NCBI RefSeq assembly: GCF_016623615.1
Contig: NZ_JAEHFX010000002.1
Location: 1-64,000, forward strand
Direction of reading: 5' to 3'
From: Adhaeribacter terrigena
GTDB taxonomy: Bacteria > Bacteroidota > Bacteroidia > Cytophagales > Hymenobacteraceae
Length of the DNA stretch: 64,000 nt
A model generated the notes under the pieces. The model was not told the origin of the DNA. It was given only the letters and a program-made list of their open reading frames with translations, and searched no databases. The position numbers were made by a program, and so were the translations under genes. This document shows, piece after piece, positions 24,674 through 31,517 of this stretch (within the stretch, counting starts at the first letter, position 1; every line of letters begins with the position of its first letter).

Positions 24674-26656
24674 GTGCCAGATTACAATAAACAACTGCTT
24701 ATCCGGCGGAGCCTGCAAGTGCTGGCCGGTCTTTTAATTTTATTTGCCATTACGCTTGCCGTGCTCTTTATGTACCGCCAGCGTTTGCTTAAATACGCCG
24801 TAGAAACTGTGCAGGATAAAGTGGAAGCCAAATACCCGGCGAAACTGCACGTCGGCAAAGCCGCTTTCGAAGACCTGAATACGGTGCGCATGGAAAACAT
24901 TGCGCTGGTACCCAACCAGGGCGATACCTTGTTGCGCACGCAGGAAGTTTTTGCCGAGATCAGTTTGCGTACGCTTTTTAAAGGCCGGGTTATTTTCAAC
25001 GAGCTCCGCATTCAAAATGCCTATTTAACGGCAGTGAAAAACCCGGACGGCACGAATAATTATTCGTTTTTGCTGGGCAAGAAGAAAGCAGAGCCGGTAG
25101 ATACTACCAAAAGCCGCAACTACGGCAAGCTACTCAACGACCTGATCGAGAAAGCCTTTGAAAGCGTGCCGGACCAGTTAAGTTTTAAAAACCTGAACGT
25201 AAGCTACGCCTCGGAGCGGCGGAATATTAATATGAAAATGCCTTCGCTGCAAATAGAGAACGGCGAAATTAAAACGGCGCTCAGCGTAAAAACCGATTCG
25301 CTGGTGAATAATCTGCAGGTGCACGGCACTATTAATCCGGCTAAATATTTCATTTCGGCGCGGCTTTATGCGTTAGATTCCGGTGGCATTAGCCTTCCTT
25401 ATGTGAAACAGAAGTTTGGCGGCACGGTGGCTTTCGATACCCTGGCGGTGAGTTTAACGAGCAAAGACTTTTCGAAAGATATGCTTACCGTGCGCGGCGA
25501 TGCCAGCATCACGGATCTGAAAGTACACCACCCGCGTATTTCCGATTCTGATGTGAAAGTGAAAAGCGGCTCGGTACATTACGTGGTATCTCTGGGGCCC
25601 GATTATTATGCGATAGATAGTTTAACCGAAGTGCGCGTAAATAAAATTAAGGCTTATCCGGTAATCCAGCTGCGCACCAAGCCGGCCAGAGATCTGATCG
25701 TGCGATTGCGTACTGATGTTACCCCGGCCACCGATTTCTTTGCGAGCTTGCCAACCGGCGTATTTGAGAGCGTAGAAGGCATGGAAGGAACCGGCGGGCT
25801 TTCCTATAAACTGAAATCGCACATAAACTTTGCCGACCTGAAACATTTAACCTTCGATTCTGACCTGGAAGGCCACGATTTCAAGATCACCAAATATGGC
25901 AACGAAGACCTTTCCCTGATCAACAAGCCGTTCGTTTACACAGCTTACGAGTATGGTAAACCGGTAAGAAACATTTTGGTAGGGCCGCAGAACCCTTATT
26001 TTGCGCCTTATAATACCATTTCCCGCTACCTGAAATATGCCATTTTAACTTCTGAAGATGCGGCTTTTTTCCGGCACAAAGGTTTTCACGAAGAAGCGTT
26101 CCGGCAGAGTATTGCTACCAATATTAAAGCGAAGAAATTTGTGCGAGGCGGCAGTACTATTTCCATGCAGCTGGTAAAAAACGTATTCCTGACCCGCAAG
26201 AAAACCATTGCCCGCAAAGCCGAAGAAGCATTAATTGTGTGGCTGATCGAGAACAACAACCTGGTTTCTAAAACCCGGATGTATGAGGTTTATCTGAATA
26301 TAATTGAATGGGGGCCGAATGTGTACGGGATAAAAGATGCGTCGCGGTTCTTCTACGGCAAACAACCTTCGGAATTAACGCTAGGCGAAAGCATTTTCCT
26401 GGCCAGCATTATCCCGAAACCCAAAGCATATAAAAATTCCTTCGATGCGCACGGTAATTTAAAGCCACGCGTGGCCTGGTATTTTAAACTGATCTCCGGC
26501 ATCATGCTGCGCCGGGGCCAGATAAGTCAGGAAGAGTATGATGCGTTGCAACCGCGGGTGGAGCTTTACGGCCGCGCCCGCGACCTGATCGTAACCGCAC
26601 CCGATACCACCACTTCCGATTCGCTGCAATTAGCGCCGATCGATCTTTTAGATTAA
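24674..26656 (+). CDS. GT51 transglycosylase with AsmA-like N-terminal region
   Basis: 660 residues, GTG start. A single membrane anchor at about 15-35 is followed by a long region reminiscent of AsmA/DUF748 (about 36-420: YPAKLHVGKAAFEDLNTVRMENIAL). The C-terminal part (about 430-630) is a monofunctional peptidoglycan glycosyltransferase: EDAAFFRHKGF carries the catalytic Glu, and RGGSTISMQLVKNVFL and EVYLNIIEWGPNVYGI are motifs 2-3 of GT51. No transpeptidase domain is present. It would polymerise lipid II in the periplasm; the fusion to an AsmA-like part is found in Bacteroidota. Confidence 0.9.
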   Translation: MPDYNKQLLIRRSLQVLAGLLILFAITLAVLFMYRQRLLKYAVETVQDKVEAKYPAKLHVGKAAFEDLNTVRMENIALVPNQGDTLLRTQEVFAEISLRTLFKGRVIFNELRIQNAYLTAVKNPDGTNNYSFLLGKKKAEPVDTTKSRNYGKLLNDLIEKAFESVPDQLSFKNLNVSYASERRNINMKMPSLQIENGEIKTALSVKTDSLVNNLQVHGTINPAKYFISARLYALDSGGISLPYVKQKFGGTVAFDTLAVSLTSKDFSKDMLTVRGDASITDLKVHHPRISDSDVKVKSGSVHYVVSLGPDYYAIDSLTEVRVNKIKAYPVIQLRTKPARDLIVRLRTDVTPATDFFASLPTGVFESVEGMEGTGGLSYKLKSHINFADLKHLTFDSDLEGHDFKITKYGNEDLSLINKPFVYTAYEYGKPVRNILVGPQNPYFAPYNTISRYLKYAILTSEDAAFFRHKGFHEEAFRQSIATNIKAKKFVRGGSTISMQLVKNVFLTRKKTIARKAEEALIVWLIENNNLVSKTRMYEVYLNIIEWGPNVYGIKDASRFFYGKQPSELTLGESIFLASIIPKPKAYKNSFDAHGNLKPRVAWYFKLISGIMLRRGQISQEEYDALQPRVELYGRARDLIVTAPDTTTSDSLQLAPIDLLD

Positions 26657-26670
26657 TCTTTATTTTTTCA

Positions 26671-26703
26671 AAACTTCCTTTGAGTTATCAGAGGAAGTTT
26701 TTT
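26671..26703 (+). terminator. Intrinsic terminator of the GT51 gene
   Basis: AAACTTCCT (26671-26679) pairs with AGGAAGTTT (26692-26700), followed by T residues. Its T run doubles as the distal arm of the next 30-bp repeat. Confidence 0.8.
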
Positions 26704-26724
26704 GCTTTAAAAGCATAGCGTTTT
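26695..26724 (-). repeat. 30-bp uptake-signal-like repeat overlapping a terminator
   Basis: Exact minus-strand core (TAGCGTTTT at 26716-26724); the AAGTTTTTT arm is the 3' stem and T run of the terminator. Confidence 0.7.
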
Positions 26725-26750
26725 TTTTGTCACACCAACTCTTTCTTTTT

Positions 26751-26782
26751 GTCATCCCGAAGATAGGAGGGATCTCATCAGG
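26751..26782. repeat. GTCATCCCG-type interspersed element
   Basis: GTCATCCCG followed by AGGAGGGATCT. Elements opening GTCATYC and followed by GGATCT-like words are, from memory, frequent between genes in Bacteroidota. A relative with paired ends is at 59138-59212. Confidence 0.45.
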
Positions 26783-26803
26783 TTGGTAGTTTTGTTTGCT
26801 ATT

Positions 26804-26833
26804 GACTTTTGAAGGCTGAAAGGATACCGTTTT
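26804..26833 (-). repeat. 30-bp uptake-signal-like repeat
   Basis: Exact minus-strand core (TACCGTTTT) with distal arm GACTTTT. Intergenic. Confidence 0.68.
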
Positions 26834-27122
26834 TATAGCTGGCTTCTTTTATAACTTTTAACTTTCTATTTTCATAGGTAGTTTTCTCCCTCCAGCCGGG
26901 TGGCTTCGTTTCTGCGTTCGCGGCTGCAACCCTTCCTGCCCTTGCGGGCTGCCTCGTGCCTCGGCACCGGAAGTCTTGGAGGCCGCTCTCACAGAAACTG
27001 GTAGCATGCTCCTTTGTAGCTCGCTTCTTTTTAATTTAGTTTTCTTCAGTCCTTGATTTCAGGTTACGCTGCGCTGGCGATAGGCGTGAATGGAACTTAG
27101 GAGTGTATTTCTGGTAATTCTC

Positions 27123-27158
27123 AAATTCTGATTCAGATAAAAATTCTGATTCAGATAA
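27123..27158. repeat. Perfect 18-bp tandem duplication
   Basis: AAATTCTGATTCAGATAA occurs twice back to back. It sits in a longer stretch of degenerate AATCCTGA-like repeats. No function is apparent. Confidence 0.8.
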
Positions 27159-27374
27159 ACAATCCTGACAATCCCAAGAATCCTTAAAATCGTGTTCAGA
27201 CAAAATTCGGTCAGACAACGTGCTGACAGGCTAAGCTCTGTCCCTACATGGTCACGAAAATTGTCATAATCATAAAGATCAACAGGATCACAGTTCCGAC
27301 AAAATCCTGAAATCCTTGAATCCAATAAATTCTAATTCAGACAAATAAAAACATCCATCGAAAATTAGCAAAAA

Positions 27375-27405
27375 AAAAGCCTTTCCTGGTCAGGGAAAGG
27401 CTTTT
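27375..27405 (-). terminator. Intrinsic terminator of the terC gene
   Basis: AAAAGCCTTTCCTG pairs with CAGGGAAAGGCTTTT (one bulge). Read on the minus strand it is followed by a long T run, just after the terC stop codon. Confidence 0.85.
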
Positions 27406-27428
27406 GGAAGGGTAACTTAAACTGGCTT

Positions 27429-28373
27429 TTAATCTTTGTTTATGGGCAATTCAGGATTATCCTTTTTGGGGAACATCAGGGAGGCAACAACCGAAAGTAT
27501 TAAAATACCACCTACAATGCCCAAAGCTACGCGCATATCGAAATGGTAAATATCCGAAAGCACGAGTTTGGTGCCAATAAAGACCAGGATCAGCGCCAGA
27601 CCATAGTGCAGGTAATGGAACAGCTGCATAACGCCGGCCAACGCAAAATACAGGGCTCGCAGACCAAGCAACGCAAAAACGTTAGAGGTGTAAACAATAA
27701 AAGTATCGCGGGAAATGGCCAGAATTGCAGGAATTGAGTCCATGGCGAAAACCAGGTCGGTAGTTTCTACCATGATCAGCACAATGAAAAGCGGGGTGGC
27801 AAAGATCATTCCTTCGCGTTTTACGAAGAATTTTCCGCCTACCAGATCGTTGGTAACAGGTATAAACTTGCTGATCCATTTTACGATCGGGTTCGCTTTT
27901 GGATTGATCTCGGGCTCGTTGGAAGTAGTAGCCATTTTAATGCCCGTAAAGATCAGGAATGCCCCCAGAATGTAAATAATGAAGTGGAATTTAGCCAGAA
28001 GCGCTACCCCGACTACAATAAAAAAGGCCCGCATAACCAATGCTCCGATAATACCCCAGAAAAGGATCTTGTGCTGGAAAATAGGCGGAATCTTAAAGTA
28101 ATTGAACAACACAATGAACACAAAGAGGTTATCTACGCTCAGTGATTTCTCGATCAGGTAGGCGGTGAGGAATTCCAGGGCAGGCTCAGTACCCATCGTG
28201 TAATAGATCAGTACATTAAAGGCCAGGGCTAGGGCAATCCAGAAAGCACTGAAGCCAAGCGCTTCTTTGATCTTTACTTCGTGAGCATCGCGGTGAAAAA
28301 CAAAAAGGTCCAGCGCCAGCATAGCCAGCACGAAAAGGTTAAAATAGATCCAGAAGGATAAGCCAATTTCCAT
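27429..28373 (-). CDS. terC: TerC/Alx-family integral membrane protein
   Basis: 314 residues with about nine membrane helices. The family motif region EKSLSVDNLFVFIVLFNYF (about 73-91) with the acidic metal-ligand residues, and the later ETTDLVFAMDSIPAILAI (about 202-219), are both intact. Members of the TerC/Alx family export manganese (Alx) or are linked to tellurite resistance; manganese homeostasis is the likelier role here. It follows the GT2 and hemG genes on the minus strand. No yybP-ykoY-type leader is evident in the 79-base gap upstream. Confidence 0.9.
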   Translation of the reverse strand: MEIGLSFWIYFNLFVLAMLALDLFVFHRDAHEVKIKEALGFSAFWIALALAFNVLIYYTMGTEPALEFLTAYLIEKSLSVDNLFVFIVLFNYFKIPPIFQHKILFWGIIGALVMRAFFIVVGVALLAKFHFIIYILGAFLIFTGIKMATTSNEPEINPKANPIVKWISKFIPVTNDLVGGKFFVKREGMIFATPLFIVLIMVETTDLVFAMDSIPAILAISRDTFIVYTSNVFALLGLRALYFALAGVMQLFHYLHYGLALILVFIGTKLVLSDIYHFDMRVALGIVGGILILSVVASLMFPKKDNPELPINKD

Positions 28374-28452
28374 AATTTTTTTAAATAACGCTGTGGCTGC
28401 TAAAATCTATTAATAAAGCGTGCCGGAATTAAAGTTTGTAAAATATAAAGTA

Positions 28453-29184
28453 TCAGCGGTTGAAGTGCCGGAAGAAACTATCGACTTTCATGCGGATCAC
28501 CCCATAAAAAGCTTCCTGGATAATACCCTTGCTCATCTTCGATTCGCCCTTAGTACGGTCAGTAAAAATAATAGGTACTTCTTTTATTCTGAAGCCGTAT
28601 TTGTAGGCCAGGAATTTCATCTCGATCTGGAACGCATAACCAATGAATTTGATCTCGTCGAGCGGAATGGTTTCGAGCACTTTGCGGGTGTAGCATTTAA
28701 AACCGGCGGTAGCATCCTGAATAGGCATGCCGGTTACCAGGCGCACGTAATAGCTGGCAAAATAACTCATCAGCACGCGGTTCATGGGCCAGTTTACCAC
28801 GTTTACACCTTTAATATAACGGCTGCCGATGGCCACATCATATCCTTCTTCGGAACAGGCTTTGTAGAGTTTTATCAGGTCTTCGGGGTTATGCGAGAAA
28901 TCGGCATCCATCTCGAAAATATATTCGTAGCCACGGGCCAGGGCATATTTAAACCCGTGAATATAGGCCGTACCCAAACCCAGTTTGCCCTGCCGTTCTT
29001 CCAGGAAAAGCCGGTCCGGGAATTCCTGTTGCAGGTTTTTAATAATGGCAGCGGTGCCATCCGGCGAATTGTCATCCACCATCAAAACATCGAAAGGTAC
29101 TTCCAGCGATAAGACTTTACGGATAATTGCCTCCGCATTTTCTTTTTCGTTATACGTGGGAATTACCACAATTGCGTTATTCAT
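28453..29184 (-). CDS. Polyprenol monophosphomannose synthase-like GT2
   Basis: 243 residues from the ATG at 29184 (MNNAIVVIPTYNEKENAE); an upstream ATG at 29202 is possible but overlaps nothing useful. Single GT-A domain without membrane helices: VMVDDNSPDGTA, MDADFSHNPEDL (metal-binding DAD) and FQIEMKF, the pattern of DPM1-type dolichol/polyprenol phosphate mannosyltransferases. It probably loads a sugar on a polyprenol carrier. It starts 18 bases after the hemG stop codon. Confidence 0.9.
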   Translation of the reverse strand: MNNAIVVIPTYNEKENAEAIIRKVLSLEVPFDVLMVDDNSPDGTAAIIKNLQQEFPDRLFLEERQGKLGLGTAYIHGFKYALARGYEYIFEMDADFSHNPEDLIKLYKACSEEGYDVAIGSRYIKGVNVVNWPMNRVLMSYFASYYVRLVTGMPIQDATAGFKCYTRKVLETIPLDEIKFIGYAFQIEMKFLAYKYGFRIKEVPIIFTDRTKGESKMSKGIIQEAFYGVIRMKVDSFFRHFNR

Positions 29185-29202
29185 AGCTTCAAAGATAAGC
29201 AA

Positions 29203-30540
29203 TCAGCCGGTTTGGGAGGCAGCCAGTGCCTGAATTTTTTTTGCCACTTCGGCCGCCTGTTTCACGCACTCGGGTACAGAAATGCCGGAGTTCCAGTTGC
29301 TTGCCACAAAAACGTTCTCCGATTCAAGGGTTTTAACTAATTCCTGCGCGTCTTCAATAAAAATATCGAATTGCGGAATGGCGTGATTCCACATGTAAAA
29401 ATGCTGAAAAACCGGCCTCTCGGCGGAGATCTGGTAATTGCGCTGGAGTTCTTCGTGCACGGCTTTCAGGATTTCGGCCCGCGGTTTCTGGGCATTTGCT
29501 TTTAACTTTGCCCCCCCGATCATGGTCGTGAACAGCACTTCATCTTCATAGCACCGGCCTTCAAAAACCGAGCTGTTCCACACCGATCCGACCGAAAACT
29601 GATGTTCTGTTTTCGGGTGCAGCGCCCCAAAGCCTTTTAAGGGAAATTTTACGTCGGTCCGGCGGTAAACCGAATGCACCACGCAAGCCGGCGGATAATT
29701 TACGTTGCGCAAGGCAGCCGCCACGCCGGGAAACGTAAATTCGAGCAGGGATGTAGCCCGATGAGCCGGGAGCGCGAGCACCAAAATGTCGTATTCGGAG
29801 CTGGTATATTCGGGCGAAGAAGTGCTGATAATGAATTTGCCGTGCGATCTGGTTACCATTTCTACCTGCGCGTTTGTATGCAGCTCTATCAGCTTGGAAG
29901 CAATAACCAGGGGCAGGGTTTGCAGACCGTTTTTAAACGAAAAAATGCGCCGGCCTTCCGCTTTAGATTTCATGAGCCCTTTCAGAACCGAACCGTATTC
30001 TGCTTCAAATTTTACCAGTTGCGGAAAGGTTTTCTGGATAAGTAACTGCTCCGGGTCGCCGCCAAATAAGCCCATTACCAATGGTTCTACGGCTTTTTCT
30101 ACCACTTCACGGTTAAAACGACGCTCAATAAAATGACTCACGGTTTCGAGCGGATCAGCTGGCTGGGGTTCCAGAAAGCGTTCCTGCATAATTTTATAGC
30201 GGGTTTTCCAGCTGAAAAAATTGCTGCTTATCAGCTGCAAAATGGTTTCAGGAAGTTTCTGGTAATGGCCATGCTGCAGAATAAACCGGTTGCCGGCCTC
30301 GGCTTTGGGTTCAGTTATTTCGTCTTCCAGCTTTAATTCCCGGATCAGCGTTTCCAGTTCGGGTGTCATGTGCAGGGCGTTTGGGCCCATTTCCAATACG
30401 TAATTTTTGGTGATCGTAGATTTTATATTGCCCCCCGGAAATTCCCCCTGCTCAAAGATGTCGTACGAAATGCCCATTTTCTGCAGATAATAAGCCACCG
30501 TGAGCCCCGAAATTCCGCCGCCAATAATGCCTGCTTTCAT
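29203..30540 (-). CDS. hemG: Protoporphyrinogen oxidase (HemG/HemY type)
   Basis: 445 residues. FAD-binding GIIGGGISGLTVAYYLQKMG at the N-terminus, then EQGEFPGGNIKS; VMGLFGGDPEQL near 160 and the C-terminal GISVPECVKQAAEVAKKI, which closes the FAD site, match oxygen-dependent coproporphyrinogen/protoporphyrinogen oxidases. It aromatises the porphyrinogen ring in haem synthesis; which of the two porphyrinogens is used cannot be told from this sequence. The heme A synthase gene lies elsewhere in the window (10399). Confidence 0.92.
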   Translation of the reverse strand: MKAGIIGGGISGLTVAYYLQKMGISYDIFEQGEFPGGNIKSTITKNYVLEMGPNALHMTPELETLIRELKLEDEITEPKAEAGNRFILQHGHYQKLPETILQLISSNFFSWKTRYKIMQERFLEPQPADPLETVSHFIERRFNREVVEKAVEPLVMGLFGGDPEQLLIQKTFPQLVKFEAEYGSVLKGLMKSKAEGRRIFSFKNGLQTLPLVIASKLIELHTNAQVEMVTRSHGKFIISTSSPEYTSSEYDILVLALPAHRATSLLEFTFPGVAAALRNVNYPPACVVHSVYRRTDVKFPLKGFGALHPKTEHQFSVGSVWNSSVFEGRCYEDEVLFTTMIGGAKLKANAQKPRAEILKAVHEELQRNYQISAERPVFQHFYMWNHAIPQFDIFIEDAQELVKTLESENVFVASNWNSGISVPECVKQAAEVAKKIQALAASQTG

Positions 30541-30688
30541 GCTTTTAAACCTGATAATTTGAAACTGCGGAAATTTTAAACGGCAGCCAGGGCCTGAACT
30601 CGTAACGACCTGCCCTGAATTTTTAACCTGAAAAAGTGCCGGAAGTCCGCAGGTTCTTTACGGAAATAAGCGCAGAAGTTTCTAAGGG

Positions 30689-30718
30689 AAAATGGTATGG
30701 TTTTGGGCCCGAAAAGTC
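30689..30718 (+). repeat. 30-bp uptake-signal-like repeat
   Basis: Core AAAATGGTA (one mismatch), then GGTTTT and GAAAAGTC. Intergenic. Confidence 0.6.
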
Positions 30719-30762
30719 TTTCGGACCGAAACCGTGAAACCTGCAAAATGCTTTGTAGTTTT

Positions 30763-30792
30763 GAAACGCTATGGAAAACGATGGAAAAAGTA
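30763..30792 (+). repeat. 30-bp uptake-signal-like repeat over a start codon
   Basis: GAAACGCTA core (one mismatch); the A of the core is the first base of the ATG at 30771, so the repeat encodes MENDGKS. Ends GAAAAAGTA. Confidence 0.62.
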
Positions 30793-31298
30793 AGGCCGTA
30801 TTTCTGGACCGCGACGGCGTGTTGAACGTGGAACGCGGCGAATATACCTTTCGAACCGAAGAATTTGAAGTATTGGCTGGTGTGCCCGAGGCCCTGAAAC
30901 TACTGAAAGAGGCCGGTTATTTGCTCATTGTAGTTACGAACCAGGGCGGTATTGCCAAAGGGCTTTACACCAAAGCCGCCGTACTGGCCTGCCACGAAAA
31001 ACTGCAGCAAGCCTGCGGCAACCGCCTCGATGCCTTGTATTTTGCGCCTTCCCACCCTTCGGTTTCCGAATCGCTGAGCCGCAAACCCGATTCTTTAATG
31101 TTGGAAAAGGCCATTGCCAGATTCAACATATCAACTGAAAATTCCTGGCTGGTCGGTGACCGCAAACGCGACCTGGAGGCGGCGGCAAGAGTTGGGGTTA
31201 AAAGCATTCTGGTCGGCGAAGAAGAAACTTATTCGCATCCTGTCCGGGAAAACGACCTGCTGGCGGCCGCTAAATTCATTCTGCGGCAGGAAAAATAA
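30771..31298 (+). CDS. HAD-IIIA phosphatase (GmhB/histidinol-phosphatase type)
   Basis: 175 residues. FLDRDGVLN (11-19) is the HAD motif I with nucleophile Asp and acid/base Asp; VVTNQGGIAKG (about 54-64) is motif II; WLVGDRKRDLEAA (about 124-136) is motif IV. This is the layout of heptose-bisphosphate phosphatase GmhB and the HisB N-terminal domain. The cysteine zinc loop typical of GmhB (CxHx...CxC) is replaced by APSHPSVSESLSRKP, so the zinc site is lost and the substrate is uncertain. A sugar phosphate for surface glycans is plausible. Confidence 0.85.
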   Translation: MENDGKSKAVFLDRDGVLNVERGEYTFRTEEFEVLAGVPEALKLLKEAGYLLIVVTNQGGIAKGLYTKAAVLACHEKLQQACGNRLDALYFAPSHPSVSESLSRKPDSLMLEKAIARFNISTENSWLVGDRKRDLEAAARVGVKSILVGEEETYSHPVRENDLLAAAKFILRQEK

Positions 31299-31326
31299 AA
31301 TTGTATTTCCAATCTTTCAGAATTGT

Positions 31327-31360
31327 ACCTCCCGGTTATTAAATACCGGGAGGTTTTTTT
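31327..31360 (+). terminator. Intrinsic terminator
   Basis: ACCTCCCGGT pairs with ACCGGGAGGT (31327-31336 with 31345-31354), followed by six more T residues. Confidence 0.85.
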
Positions 31361-31517
31361 GTAACCGGTCCGTTTAATTTCGCTACAATTTCAGAACGTT
31401 TTGCTGCATTTCGGGTAAAGTAAACAGGCGCTTCCCATATTTAAACTTCCTGCTTCTGATTATAGCGATTGGTGGTTTGAGAAGCGCCGGAATTTACCTT
31501 TTTATGAAAGTAAACGC

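Larger units (their letters stand above)
26657..27428. other. 770-base gene-free region rich in repeats
   Basis: It holds the GT51 terminator, two 30-bp repeats (26695 and 26804), a GTCATCCCG-type element (26751-26782), a GC-rich block at about 26880-27010, an 18-bp tandem duplication (27123-27158) and a series of AATCCTGA-like words up to about 27330. Two open frames cross it, but they look repeat-derived (strings of ESEF/LNQN) and I do not call them genes. Confidence 0.55.

Noticed and set aside
27036-27325. Two overlapping minus-strand frames with repetitive products
   Set aside because: Their repeats come from the tandem DNA repeat, and neither has a start context or a known relative.
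28420-29112. 230-residue plus-strand reading frame
   Set aside because: It is antisense to the well-supported GT2 gene (28453-29184) and its product has no recognisable motif.
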